Assembly: GCA_050015355.1 (NCBI GenBank)
Contig: JBEKBO010000046.1
Span: 1-31,006, forward strand
Source: CAWBRT01 sp050015355
GTDB taxonomy: Bacteria; Acidobacteriota; Terriglobia; Terriglobales; Acidobacteriaceae
DNA length: 31,006 nt
Direction of reading: 5' to 3'
Notes under the pieces: generated by a model
Told to the model about the DNA's origin: nothing
The model's database searches: none
The model's input: the letters and a program-made list of their open reading frames with translations, nothing else
Shown: in pieces, positions 22,268-30,893 of the stretch
Position numbering within the stretch: position 1 is the stretch's first letter
Layout: the number at the start of each line of letters is the position of its first letter
Position numbers and translations under genes: made by a program

Positions 22268-24502
22268 GTGTCCGCCAACCAGATAGGTCCTTTCGAAATC
22301 CTCCGAACTCTCGGGCGCATTGACGAGAAAAGAGTCTTTAAGGCTGCCAGCCCCGGTGACGGGAAGGCGATCGCCATTCGGCCAATCCACGGCGATGGCA
22401 AAAGGCTGCGCGCCTTAATCGATGCCGCGCGGCGGGCCATAAAGCTGGAAAGTCCGAATATCGTCCAGGTGCAGGAGGTTTCAGAGTCGGACGGCGAATC
22501 GTATGTGGTGACCGAGTACGTCGAAGGCAATGATCTACGCTCACTGTTGAAAAAGAATGCCGAGGTTTCCGTGTGGGACGCCACCGACATTGCCCGGCAG
22601 ATCTGTAGCGCCATCGATCACGCGCGTTTACGCCAGGTCGCACATCGAAATCTCACGCCCACTAATATCATGACCGAGTGGGATGGCACAATCAAAGTGA
22701 TGGATTACGAGACTCTGACCGAGCCGAGCGAAAGCTACCGTGCCGGCAGAAATCCCGAGGCCCTCCATTATGTATCGCCTGAGCAGGCAAGAGGAGAAGA
22801 GCCGGACTGGCGGTCGAATCTATTCAGCCTGGGAGCAATACTGTACGAACTTTTGACCGGGACAAAAGCATTTTCTGGCGTGGACGAACGGGAGGTACTG
22901 GAGAACATTGCCCACAATAATCCAAAGGCCCCGCACCTGGTCAAAGCGACATTGAGCCCCGGTCTGAGCCGCGTAATCATGAAGGCTCTATCGAAGACGC
23001 CGGATGGGCGCTACCAATCCGGGACTGAACTCATTCGCGATTTCGAGAATAATCGGAAGCCAGTTGCGGCGGCAGCGCCGGTGATTGAGAAACCTGTAAG
23101 TTCGATCCAAGGCTCGAGACCCACGAACTCCATTCAAGACTGGAAACCCGCGAACTCCGTTCAGGACTCAAGACCTGCAACTGCGATCCAAGACTCGGAA
23201 GATCCGCTGAGATTCTCGCCTCCCATCGTCAGCACGAACGTAGTCAAGCCTGCCGCGGTGGTTGCGCCTCGAACGGCGGTTTCAATTGGAATCAGGCCGC
23301 CCCAAAACTTCCCTCCGCCGAGCGGCGCGAAATCTGCCGTCGAGGTAGAGCCTGCGAGTTCAACAATTACATCCGCACCCACAGTAATGCGGAGTAACTC
23401 GTTGGAGCCGATGGTCGCACGGCCGGGTTCCGAAGAGCCTCCAGCGGAAGATTCCCGGAACGCGGCGACGGCCGTAAAACCGCGAATGAAGACGAGACGA
23501 TCGCCGTTGGCGTTCGCGGCGAGCCATAAGGCAGTCCTACTTTATGCAGCCGGGGGAGCGCTGCTGTTGATTGCCAGCTTCGGCCTCGGCCATGGAATCG
23601 GAGATGTCATTCGCGCTTACGTGCGTCCTTCGCAATCAACCGCTCCCGCCACTGAACAGCCGCAGCCAATGACGGCGGCAACAACCGCCGAGGAAGTGAC
23701 CGCGGTTCCCGACGACACGCGAGCGACTCCTTCAGGGCGGCGGTCCGGCAAAAAGCGCAGCGCGCCCGCCATCATGGCAGCGTCGCCGGCATTAATGGTC
23801 GGAGAGCTCATCATCGATTCTTCTCCGCAGGGTGCAACCATCCAATTGGACGGCCAGGGCGCTTTATCTTTTCAAACGCCGTACACCGCAAGCTCACTGA
23901 GCGTCGGCCACCATACGGTGGGGCTGAGCAAACCGGGGTACGCGACGGAATCGCGAACGATTGAGATAGCAGCGGGGCAGAAATCCCATCTCATGGTCGC
24001 GTTGAGCGAGCTGGGGGCGACAGTGTCCATCGCCAGCGATCCTTCGGGGGCGGCAGTTTTCATTGATGGACAGGATTCGGGAAGGACGACCCCGGTCGCC
24101 GTGGTACTCAAGAAGGGAAGTCACACTCTTAATTTGCGGAAAGTGGGATATTTGCAGGCGTCCGCCAAGGTAGAGCTCACAGCCGGGCAGTCGTTTCAGT
24201 TCGCGCCGCATCTGTTGCCGGCGGGCAACGAGGATGACATCAAGGCAGTCGGGAAACTCAGCCGCGTGCTGGGCCGTCATTCAAAAAGCAACATGGCGAC
24301 GCTGCAGTTTCGAACCAACCCGAAAGGAGCGCGGATTATCGTTAACCAGCGCGTGATGGATAAGACCACGCCCGCCGACTTCTCTGTCCCCGAAGGCTCA
24401 TACGAAATCGGGCTCGCACTGGATGGTTATAGCCGCGTCGAGCGCACGATTAGTGTAGTGGCGGGGTCAACCTTCGTCGTCGACGAGCAATTGCAGAAGT
24501 GA
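22268..24502 (+). CDS. Membrane pseudokinase with C-terminal PEGA repeats
   Basis: 744 residues. Residues 8-270 have the Hanks-type Ser/Thr kinase fold, but key positions are changed: no glycine loop (LGRIDEKRVF), R38 for the VAIK lysine, H126-R127-N128 for HRD, T130 for the catalytic-loop lysine, and DYE for DFG; N133 and the YVSPEQARG segment remain. It is therefore predicted to be inactive or nearly so. A low-complexity linker with 9-residue repeats (about 279-311) leads to one membrane helix (about 421-440) and three extracytoplasmic PEGA-type beta repeats (about 511-580, 581-655, 675-744). I infer a signal-transducing scaffold with a cell-envelope sensor. The GTG start has GAGG five bases upstream. 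Confidence 0.85.
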   Translation: MSANQIGPFEILRTLGRIDEKRVFKAASPGDGKAIAIRPIHGDGKRLRALIDAARRAIKLESPNIVQVQEVSESDGESYVVTEYVEGNDLRSLLKKNAEVSVWDATDIARQICSAIDHARLRQVAHRNLTPTNIMTEWDGTIKVMDYETLTEPSESYRAGRNPEALHYVSPEQARGEEPDWRSNLFSLGAILYELLTGTKAFSGVDEREVLENIAHNNPKAPHLVKATLSPGLSRVIMKALSKTPDGRYQSGTELIRDFENNRKPVAAAAPVIEKPVSSIQGSRPTNSIQDWKPANSVQDSRPATAIQDSEDPLRFSPPIVSTNVVKPAAVVAPRTAVSIGIRPPQNFPPPSGAKSAVEVEPASSTITSAPTVMRSNSLEPMVARPGSEEPPAEDSRNAATAVKPRMKTRRSPLAFAASHKAVLLYAAGGALLLIASFGLGHGIGDVIRAYVRPSQSTAPATEQPQPMTAATTAEEVTAVPDDTRATPSGRRSGKKRSAPAIMAASPALMVGELIIDSSPQGATIQLDGQGALSFQTPYTASSLSVGHHTVGLSKPGYATESRTIEIAAGQKSHLMVALSELGATVSIASDPSGAAVFIDGQDSGRTTPVAVVLKKGSHTLNLRKVGYLQASAKVELTAGQSFQFAPHLLPAGNEDDIKAVGKLSRVLGRHSKSNMATLQFRTNPKGARIIVNQRVMDKTTPADFSVPEGSYEIGLALDGYSRVERTISVVAGSTFVVDEQLQK
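23102..23200 (+). repeat. 27-base tandem repeat in the pseudokinase linker
   Basis: Units at 23102-23128, 23129-23155 and 23156-23182 plus a partial unit encode SIQGSRPTN, SIQDWKPAN, SVQDSRPAT and AIQDS. Copies have diverged at many third positions, so the expansion is not very recent. Confidence 0.7.
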
Positions 24503-24517
24503 CGACCGTGGGCCCCG

Positions 24518-24538
24518 GCTCGCTCAGGATGACATCCT
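24518..24538. repeat. Half copy of the TGTCATCC hairpin family
   Basis: Only the closing half (GCTCAGGATGACA) is present after the pseudokinase stop, followed by TCCTG so that CAGGATG-A-CATCCTG is itself a short palindrome. Confidence 0.45.
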
Positions 24539-24571
24539 GAAACTTATGCCGCGAACTTCCGGGACACCACG

Positions 24572-24922
24572 CTAGCTCAGCCTTACCAAACGTCTCCACT
24601 TCGCATGCAGCCAGATCAACACTCCAAGGGCGCAAATCTCCAAGGGGCCAGGCGGGAAGAGGTCCAACCGCAAGACGCCCGAAGAGTCGCTGATGGCGGC
24701 GTGAGCAGCCGCAATGATTCCCGCAACTACGATCAGCGTGGACATGCGCTCCTGGATTTCGATTGGCAGCCTGCGGCGCTGCTTCAGCGACGGCGATTGC
24801 CGCACTGGAGCATAAGCGATGCTATGGACATCAGAGTAGCCTTCGCGCTCCGCAGGCCACAAATCCTTTTCAGCACGCATTCTTCTCGATGCACTTCGCG
24901 GATTCGTTTTCTTGAAGAACAT
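24572..24922 (-). CDS. Possible small membrane protein, hypothetical
   Basis: 116 residues from the ATG at 24922 (GGATGG eight bases upstream); longer readings to 24934 and 24964 lack ribosome sites. The N-terminal half is basic and polar, the C-terminal half has two hydrophobic stretches (STLIVVAGIIAAAHAAI and PLEICALGVLIWLHA) ending in a basic tail, suggesting a two-helix inner-membrane protein. No family recognised. It converges on the pseudokinase gene. It could be a chance reading; confidence is low. Confidence 0.4.
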   Translation of the reverse strand: MFFKKTNPRSASRRMRAEKDLWPAEREGYSDVHSIAYAPVRQSPSLKQRRRLPIEIQERMSTLIVVAGIIAAAHAAISDSSGVLRLDLFPPGPLEICALGVLIWLHAKWRRLVRLS

Positions 24923-25075
24923 GACAGGCACCATCCGGCGACATTCTAGGGCATCGAGAGCCATCGCGCCGAATTACGTCGGTGTCACGCTGAGGCGGAC
25001 ATTTGCGCGCTGAGCTTTAGGGATATTGGCCATCAAACGGTGCGGCATCCGACCTTGACCGGGCGGTGCGGCAAT

Positions 25076-26104
25076 CTACTCCGTCCAATCGAGAATGATC
25101 TTGCCGCTGTTTCCCGACGACATGACGGCGAACGCCTCTTCGTACTGCTCTACGGGAAAGTGGTGAGTAATGATGGGAGACAGATTGAGCCCGCTTTGCA
25201 ACATGGCGGCCATCTTATACCAGGTTTCAAACATTTCCCGCCCGTAGATTCCCTTGATGAGCAATCCCTTGAAGATGACGTGATTCCAGTCAATGATCGT
25301 ATTCGAGGGTGGTATGCCCAAAAGCGCGACCCGGCTGCCGTGATTCATGTGTTCGAGCATGTTGCCAAATGCGCTCGGCGCTCCCGACATTTCCAACCCC
25401 ACATCGAAGCCCTCTGTCATATGCAGATCGCGCATCACATCGCGGAGATTCTCATGCGAGATGTTGATGGCCCGGGTGGCTCCCATTTTTCTCGCCAGAT
25501 CGAGGCGGTAGTCGTTGATGTCGGTAACCACGACATTGCGCGCACCGACGTGTTGCGCAACCGCAGCGGCCATAACGCCGATTGGGCCGGCTCCCGTGAT
25601 CAGCACGTCCTCGCCGACCAGGTCGAACGATAACGCCGTGTGCGTGGCGTTGCCGAAAGGGTCGAAGATCGCCGCAAGGTCGTCGGGAATGCCGCCCGGA
25701 ATCTTGAAGGCGTTGAACGCAGGGATGGCCAGGTATTCCGCAAAAGCGCCTTCGCGGTTAACCCCCACGCCAACCGTGTTGCGGCAGAGGTGACGACGGC
25801 CGGCGCGGCAATTGCGGCACGAGCCGCAGGTGATGTGGCCCTCCCCAGACACCCGGTCGCCAACCTGGAACCCCCGCACCTCCTGCCCTAATCCGACAAT
25901 CTCGCCGACGTACTCATGTCCCACGTGCATGGGCACGGGAATGGTCTTCTGCGCCCACTCGTCCCATTTCCAGATGTGAATGTCTGTGCCGCAGATGGCG
26001 GTCTTCTTGATCCTGATTAAAACGTCGTTATGCCCCACATCCGGTTTCTTTACGCGAGTGAGCGTCAGCCCCGGGCTTCGCTCAAGTTTTACAAGTGCTT
26101 TCAT
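25076..26104 (-). CDS. tdh: L-threonine 3-dehydrogenase
   Basis: 342 residues, the standard length. Oxidises L-threonine with NAD+ to 2-amino-3-ketobutyrate. Zinc-dependent medium-chain dehydrogenase motifs: catalytic zinc ligands C38 (ICGTDIHIW), H63-E64 (VGHEYVGEIVG), the structural zinc cysteine lobe CGSCRNC..HLC, and the NAD-binding Rossmann motif GAGPIGVMAA. The start text ICGTDIHIWKWDEWAQKTIPVPM is diagnostic of Tdh over other alcohol dehydrogenases. GAGG lies eight bases before the ATG. The usual partner, 2-amino-3-ketobutyrate CoA ligase (kbl), is not beside it in this window. Confidence 0.93.
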   Translation of the reverse strand: MKALVKLERSPGLTLTRVKKPDVGHNDVLIRIKKTAICGTDIHIWKWDEWAQKTIPVPMHVGHEYVGEIVGLGQEVRGFQVGDRVSGEGHITCGSCRNCRAGRRHLCRNTVGVGVNREGAFAEYLAIPAFNAFKIPGGIPDDLAAIFDPFGNATHTALSFDLVGEDVLITGAGPIGVMAAAVAQHVGARNVVVTDINDYRLDLARKMGATRAINISHENLRDVMRDLHMTEGFDVGLEMSGAPSAFGNMLEHMNHGSRVALLGIPPSNTIIDWNHVIFKGLLIKGIYGREMFETWYKMAAMLQSGLNLSPIITHHFPVEQYEEAFAVMSSGNSGKIILDWTE

Positions 26105-26184
26105 TTCATTCGCCTCGAATCAGGTTCCGGTTCAGCAAGCTTGTCCGTCCCATCGTAGTGCGTCGAATGGATTGGCTATTATTT

Positions 26185-26204
26185 GAAGGCAACTTCTTGC
26201 CTTC
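26185..26204. other. Hairpin GAAGGCAA-CTTC-TTGCCTTC
   Basis: A perfect eight-base stem with a four-base loop, 80 bases upstream of tdh, beside the long hairpin element at 26212. No flanking T-run in either direction long enough for a clear terminator. Confidence 0.4.
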
Positions 26205-26211
26205 TTTCGGA

Positions 26212-26302
26212 TGTCATCCTGAGCGAAGCGAAGGATCCATGCATTTCTCTGCTTCGAAATACATAGATTCTTCGCCTCCGCTGCGCTCCGGCTCAGAATG
26301 AC
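26212..26302. repeat. TGTCATCC long hairpin repeat, uninterrupted copy
   Basis: Opens TGTCATCCTGAGCGAAGCG and closes CTCAGAATGACA, forming a 91-base imperfect hairpin. It belongs with the inner hairpins at 161-260, 16702-16814 and 18053-18196. This one is not bounded by CTAG. Repeats with this opening are frequent between genes in many bacterial genomes. Confidence 0.65.
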
Positions 26303-26493
26303 ATCTCCATTAAGTTACGCGACCTGTGACGCCTTCCATTAGAAATCGTAACCAAGATAGATTGCGGCCATGCGATCGCGCCACTCTGATTTATACACCC
26401 CCGGCAGCCCCTCGAACGCGATTCGAAACGGCGGTTTGTTGCGGCTTCCGCGCATGTGTTTTCAAAAACTTAGCCGGGCGGTCTTTGAAACTG

Positions 26494-26528
26494 CCCCACT
26501 CAAGCAAAAGAGGCTTGAGTGGGCCACC
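26494..26528. repeat. Palindromic repeat CCCCACTCAAGC..GCTTGAGTGGGCC, copy 2
   Basis: An 11-12 base stem around an AAAAGAG loop, ending in GGGCCACC. It is the sister of 21385-21420 and lies 44 bases upstream of nadX. The rest of 26303-26572 holds nothing else recognised. Confidence 0.65.
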
Positions 26529-26572
26529 CGACCGTGGTTAGATTCATGAAGGATTTGCTCAGGGGGTAACAG

Positions 26573-27379
26573 ATGAAAGTAGGGCTCGCCGGGTTCGGCA
26601 ATGTCGGCAAGGAATTGACTCGACGCCTAAACGCCGGGGCGTTGCGCGAAGTGGAACTGGTTGCCGTCTGCGCACGGGACCTCGAGAAGGCGAAGGCCGA
26701 GGCTCAAACCTTCACGCCGCCGCCGCGGGTTGTAGACCTCAAGGATTTGCCCGCGCTTTGCGATGTGGTTATCGAATGTGCGACGGCGGACAGCTTCCCG
26801 CAGATTGCTCGCGCGGTGCTCGGCGCAGGCAAGTTCCTTATATGCATTAGTGCCGCCGGCGTGCCGAACTGTCCGGAGCTATTGGAGCTGGCGAGGGTTC
26901 ATGGCGGACGAGTGCGTATAGCTTCCGGCACCATGCCGGGTCTCGACATCATTCGCTGTGCCGCGGAAGGAACTATCCGTTCGGTGCGTCTGGAGACGCG
27001 CGTCAAACCCGAATCGATGGCGCGCGAGCGCTACGTTCTCGATCGCGGCTTTGATTTTGCGAACCATCCGCCGAGTAAGCCGGTAAAAGTTTTTGCAGGG
27101 ACGGCTGGCGAGGCGGCGGCATCTTTTCCGCGTCACTTCAATGTGGCGGTTTCGCTAAGCCTGGCCGGTATCGGGTTCGAGCGGACGAGCGTCGAAGTCT
27201 GGGTGGACCCCGGGGTGCCGGGCGCAATCCATCACGTTGAACTGGATGGAGAGGAAGTCAGCCTGTCGATGACGAGCCGCAATCGGCCGTCGGCGAACCC
27301 ACGAACCTCGCGCATCGTCGCGCTCAGCATCATCGCGGCATTGCGCTCCTTGAACGCTCCGCTGACGGTCGGCTCCTAG
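26573..27379 (+). CDS. nadX: Aspartate dehydrogenase (NadX-type)
   Basis: 268 residues. The N-terminal Rossmann motif GLAGFGNVG and the C-terminal block FPRHFNVAVSLSLAGIGFERT..DPG fit the L-aspartate dehydrogenase family, which makes iminoaspartate/oxaloacetate from aspartate using NAD(P) and can feed NAD synthesis. The end segment (NRPSANPRTSRIVALSIIAALR) is also typical. GGGGG precedes the ATG by about seven bases. No nadA or nadC lies nearby, so a role in NAD synthesis or in aspartate catabolism cannot be separated. The TAG stop lies inside a CTAG that opens a small hairpin element. Confidence 0.85.
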   Translation: MKVGLAGFGNVGKELTRRLNAGALREVELVAVCARDLEKAKAEAQTFTPPPRVVDLKDLPALCDVVIECATADSFPQIARAVLGAGKFLICISAAGVPNCPELLELARVHGGRVRIASGTMPGLDIIRCAAEGTIRSVRLETRVKPESMARERYVLDRGFDFANHPPSKPVKVFAGTAGEAAASFPRHFNVAVSLSLAGIGFERTSVEVWVDPGVPGAIHHVELDGEEVSLSMTSRNRPSANPRTSRIVALSIIAALRSLNAPLTVGS

Positions 27380-27408
27380 CGGGCTGCTTTTTCAGCAGCC
27401 TCCCAGGC
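27376..27408. mobile_element. Mini CTAG/CCAG element with GGCTGCT/AGCAGCC stem
   Basis: CTAG at 27376 contains the nadX stop codon; a perfect seven-base stem (27382-27388 with 27394-27400) follows, and the unit ends CCTCCCAG. The last 18 bases (TTTTCAGCAGCCTCCCAG) are identical to the right end of the element at 18021-18224, so it looks like an internally deleted relative. Beyond it, 27409-27714 contains only a half palindrome GCCGGGGACCCC at 27523-27534. Confidence 0.5.
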
Positions 27409-27714
27409 CTCCGGATTCACTACTCTGCCCCACCACGCGCAACTCGTGAGCTCTTCTGAGAGGTGGTGCGCCCAAGCGGATGTGCAGCACTGCTATCGCC
27501 AACGGCGCCCTCGGCGGCGCGTGCCGGGGACCCCGTATCTCCAATGTTGATCGGGGCTTGCCACCGCCGGCAATATTCAGCTTCTGCTTGGGCCAACTCA
27601 GGCCGGAAAAACTGCTTCTTATAGATACGGCCCGAACCCGGAGTAGTAGCCAGTGGAACTGAATGGTCGTTGGGCCGGTATTGTTCCAGCAATACTAACC
27701 CTGCGAGGCGTCCC

Positions 27715-29634
27715 ATGGCTCGGCGGAAACCTTCGATGTTGCTGGTGGCAGCAGTTGCCGGCGTCGTGCTTTTCTTCAGTGCATGCGGTAAGGGTGGAAG
27801 CAGCAGCAGTAGCACCACCACCACACCTACTCCGGAAACTCTAACGAGCCCTGTCCCTACGGTCACGCTGACCGCGTCATCGCAATCCATCGTGGCCGGC
27901 CAATCGGCGACTCTCACATGGACCTCGACCGATGCGACCTCGGTGACGATAGAGCCCACAGTTGGACCCCAGGGCCCTAATAGCACACAACCATTTTCGG
28001 TTAACCCCACCACGACCACTACCTATACGGCAACCGCAACCGGCAGCGGAGGAATCTCACCGTCCGTTTCGGTCACCGTGACGGTGACACCAGTGCAGCA
28101 GCCTCCGCCTCCGCCCGCGGTGGCAGTTTACACACACAAGTACGACAACACTCGCCAGGGCGCGAACGTATCGGAAACGATTCTCACGCCAACCAACGTC
28201 ACGTCCACGACCTTTGGAAAGCTGTTCACTCTGAATGTGGATGGCTACATCTTCGGACAGCCGCTTTACGTGCCTAACCTGACCATTAAGGGCGCGGTGC
28301 ACAATGTGGTCTACGTCGCCACGGAACATGACAGCGTGTACGCCTTTGACGCGGATAGCAGCAACAATACCGCGCCTCTGTGGAAGGTAAGCTTCCTGGT
28401 CAACGGTGCGACCACGGTGCCCACGGGCGATGTAGGCAGCACGATCTTCCCCGAAATTGGCATTACCTCCACTCCGGTGATCGACCCGGTGTCGGCGACT
28501 ATATATGTGGTCGCGGAGACGAAAGAGAACGGCAATTATTTCCATCGGCTGCACGCGCTGGATCTGACTACGGGCGCCGAGAAATTCGGCGGTCCGGTTC
28601 CTATCCAGGCGTCCGTAGCAGGCACCGGAACGGACTCAGTCAACGGAACGATATCATTCGTGCCCCAGACTCATCTGCAGCGGCCGGCCCTGACGCTTTA
28701 TAACGGGATGGTGCTTATCGGCTTCGGCTCGCAGGGAGACAACAATACCTGGCATGGCTGGATGCTGGCCTACAATGCCGCGACCCTACAACAGGCGTGG
28801 CAGTTCAATGTAACTCCCAACGGCACGGCCGGGGCCATCTGGATGGCTGGCGGCGGCTTCGCAGTCGACGCGCAAGGCGGCATCTACTTCATGTCGGCTA
28901 ACGGCACGTTCGGCACTAATCAAGACTACGGCGACAGCTTCGTCCGCATGACCAGTGCCGGGGTGGTGGCTGACTACTTCACGCCGGACACCCAATCGAC
29001 GATGGCCGCCGACGACCTGGATCTGGGCGCCGGCGGGGCGCTGATTCTGCCCGACCAGCCCGGGGCGCATCCGCACCTCATCGTAGGCGCCGGGAAAGAC
29101 ACGAACATCTACCTGGTCGACCGCGACAATATGGGCAAATTCAACTCGCAAAGCAATAACCAGATTGTGCAGGAGTTGCAATCGGCGTTTACGGGAGAGT
29201 CGCGCTCCCAGCCGGCATACTGGAACGGCTTTGTTTACTTCTCGGCCTTTGGCGATCCAATAAAGGCTTACACGATCAGCAACGGGCAGCTATCAACGAC
29301 TCCGGTGTCGAAGACCTCGGTGACATTTGCGCTTAATTGCGATGACTTTCCGTCCTCAGGGTGTTCATTGTCTTCGCCAAATCCTATCGTCAGCTCAAAC
29401 GGAACCACGACTGGAATACTGTGGCTAGTGGGCCTGGTGGGGTCGCAGGGAACGGGAACCCTGTACGCCTTCGATGCCACGGACCTCACGCGCAAATTGT
29501 ACGACTCAACACAGGCGGGCAGTCGCGATGCGGTAGGCAAGGCTTCGAAATTCACTCCAGTCACGGTGGTCAACGGCAAGGTCTACGTGGCGGCGCAGAA
29601 TCAACTGCTGATCTATGGACTCCTGCCGAATTAA
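27715..29634 (+). CDS. Lipoprotein with Ig-like domain and PQQ-type beta-propeller
   Basis: 639 residues from the ATG at 27715 (GAGG six bases upstream; an ATG at 27670 lacks one). Basic start MARRK, hydrophobic segment and lipobox FFSAC predict an envelope lipoprotein. After a Ser/Thr-rich linker comes an Ig-like beta domain (VTLTASSQSIVAGQSATLTWTS.. to ..VSVTVTV), a poly-proline hinge QQPPPPP, and a propeller built of repeats such as VYVATEHDSVYAFDAD, IYVVAETKENGNYFHRLHALDL and LYAFDATDL, the pattern of PQQ-like/quinoprotein propellers. No enzymatic residues are evident; such proteins are common in acidobacteria with unknown function. A strong terminator follows. Confidence 0.83.
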   Translation: MARRKPSMLLVAAVAGVVLFFSACGKGGSSSSSTTTTPTPETLTSPVPTVTLTASSQSIVAGQSATLTWTSTDATSVTIEPTVGPQGPNSTQPFSVNPTTTTTYTATATGSGGISPSVSVTVTVTPVQQPPPPPAVAVYTHKYDNTRQGANVSETILTPTNVTSTTFGKLFTLNVDGYIFGQPLYVPNLTIKGAVHNVVYVATEHDSVYAFDADSSNNTAPLWKVSFLVNGATTVPTGDVGSTIFPEIGITSTPVIDPVSATIYVVAETKENGNYFHRLHALDLTTGAEKFGGPVPIQASVAGTGTDSVNGTISFVPQTHLQRPALTLYNGMVLIGFGSQGDNNTWHGWMLAYNAATLQQAWQFNVTPNGTAGAIWMAGGGFAVDAQGGIYFMSANGTFGTNQDYGDSFVRMTSAGVVADYFTPDTQSTMAADDLDLGAGGALILPDQPGAHPHLIVGAGKDTNIYLVDRDNMGKFNSQSNNQIVQELQSAFTGESRSQPAYWNGFVYFSAFGDPIKAYTISNGQLSTTPVSKTSVTFALNCDDFPSSGCSLSSPNPIVSSNGTTTGILWLVGLVGSQGTGTLYAFDATDLTRKLYDSTQAGSRDAVGKASKFTPVTVVNGKVYVAAQNQLLIYGLLPN

Positions 29635-29661
29635 GGACGGATTTGCGAAGGTGTATTAGGA

Positions 29662-29690
29662 AAAGCCGGGCTATTTGCCCGGCTTTGATA
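29662..29690 (+). terminator. Rho-independent terminator after the propeller gene
   Basis: AAAGCCGGGC (29662-29671) pairs perfectly with GCCCGGCTTT (29677-29686) around a five-base loop, followed by GATATTTT. The stretch 29691-29944 holds no gene I can support. Confidence 0.85.
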
Positions 29691-29944
29691 TTTTCGGATG
29701 CATCAACTCCGAACCGCTCTAGAGCCCGCTGCCTTTCTCGCCACCCCGGCCTTCACCATCCCATGCAGCTTCGGCGGCTTCCGATACGCCAACTCCGAAC
29801 GCTACCCGACGTCCGTCAACGGCAGCTTCCATTTATGAATTCTTTACGAAGGTTTTATTCGGAGTTTAGTTTCGTTTCAGTCTAATCGAATGTGAGGTTG
29901 AGTGGCGCCGGCAAGTTGAACGCGCCCCCATCCGGGAGGCTGAA

Positions 29945-30142
29945 ATGACGGCGATGGCAATCTTCATGGGTTTGTGCATGCTGGGTATGCTGGTTCTCTT
30001 GCGCTTCCTTTTCGCGTGGTTCAAAGAATCCACCGTGAAGGGCAGTTACTTGGTGAAGATTGGAGAACAGCAGAAGTATCCGTCCGAGTTGTATTCGACT
30101 GCTGCCTCAGCCACCGGCAGGGCCTCAACGCGTTTGGCGTAA
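29945..30142 (+). CDS. Small single-pass membrane protein, hypothetical
   Basis: 65 residues. One strong hydrophobic segment (about 4-25, MAIFMGLCMLGMLVLLRFLFAWF) followed by a polar tail. GGGAGG lies five bases before the ATG, which supports translation. No family recognised. It is the first of three small plus-strand genes that may form one transcript with the two that follow. Confidence 0.55.
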   Translation: MTAMAIFMGLCMLGMLVLLRFLFAWFKESTVKGSYLVKIGEQQKYPSELYSTAASATGRASTRLA

Positions 30143-30203
30143 GTGGGGAGCCGCTTTGAGCGGCGGCAAGAGCGCCGGCGCAGCAAGAAAAGGTTGATCG
30201 AGT

Positions 30204-30461
30204 ATGTCAGTCCAGGAAGTATCAGCGGAACAGTTCGCCAGGTTGTTTCATCATTATCACGAGGCGCTCGCGCCTGATTTCGGCTGTGCGAACGGATCTC
30301 ATCCGAATTCATGGAATGAAGTTCCCGCCGGCGAGCGGCGTCGAATGGTTACTGCGGCGCGGTTGGCGCTGCTGGAATTGGTATCCAGCACGGACACGGA
30401 TGAAGAGAACAGCCGGAGACGCTATTTTGCCAAGCCGGGAGAAGCGGAGTGGGGCTGCTGA
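30204..30461 (+). CDS. Small hypothetical protein
   Basis: 85 residues, soluble, with a helical core (WNEVPAGERRRMVTAARLALLEL). No family recognised, and only a weak AAGG ribosome site 11-12 bases before the ATG. It lies 61 bases after the membrane protein and 27 bases before the DNA-binding gene, all in the same direction. Confidence 0.5.
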   Translation: MSVQEVSAEQFARLFHHYHEALAPDFGCANGSHPNSWNEVPAGERRRMVTAARLALLELVSSTDTDEENSRRRYFAKPGEAEWGC

Positions 30462-30488
30462 TATCGAAGGCGCTAAGGTGGAGGGCTC

Positions 30489-30893
30489 ATGGGCAGTGCT
30501 GACAGGGTGAAGCGATTCGTGTTGCGAGTGCGTGATAAGGTGCGCGCGGGCACGCGTGCTGTTCGCGCGAGCGACGTCGAAACGATCGCCGCGGGAGACT
30601 TTAGAATCGATCTCGAGAATCGCACTGCCACTCTGCGCGGCCGACCGCTGCAATTGACCGGAGAAGAGTTCGATCTGCTGATGTTCCTTATCGACCACCC
30701 AAGGAAGCTGATCACTCAACAGACGAGGCTGGCGACGAACTGGGCCGGGCACGGATTGCGGCAGACCGAGTTTCTGCGCGTTCTGTTGTCGCTTCGCAAG
30801 AAACTGGACTCCGAGAGTTCCAGTCAGCACTACATCCGCACCGAACCATGGGTGCTCTATCGATTCGATCCGGGCGCTTCGCAAGCAACGTAG
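30489..30893 (+). CDS. Orphan OmpR/KdpE-type winged-helix DNA-binding protein
   Basis: 134 residues containing only the C-terminal effector domain of an OmpR-family regulator (about residues 35-128): GDFRIDLENRTATLRGRPLQLTGEEFDLLMFL, then the recognition segment TEFLRVLLSLRKKLD and YIRTEPWVLYRF, closest in wording to KdpE. There is no receiver domain or phosphoacceptor; the first 33 residues are basic. GGAGG lies four to five bases before the ATG. It may be a phosphorylation-independent regulator or a domain relic. After it, 30894-31006 shows nothing recognisable. Confidence 0.78.
   Translation: MGSADRVKRFVLRVRDKVRAGTRAVRASDVETIAAGDFRIDLENRTATLRGRPLQLTGEEFDLLMFLIDHPRKLITQQTRLATNWAGHGLRQTEFLRVLLSLRKKLDSESSSQHYIRTEPWVLYRFDPGASQAT

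Noticed and set aside
26212..26302. CRISPR or tRNA-like structure
   Set aside because: The fold is a single long hairpin of a dispersed repeat family, without regularly spaced repeats or tRNA arms.
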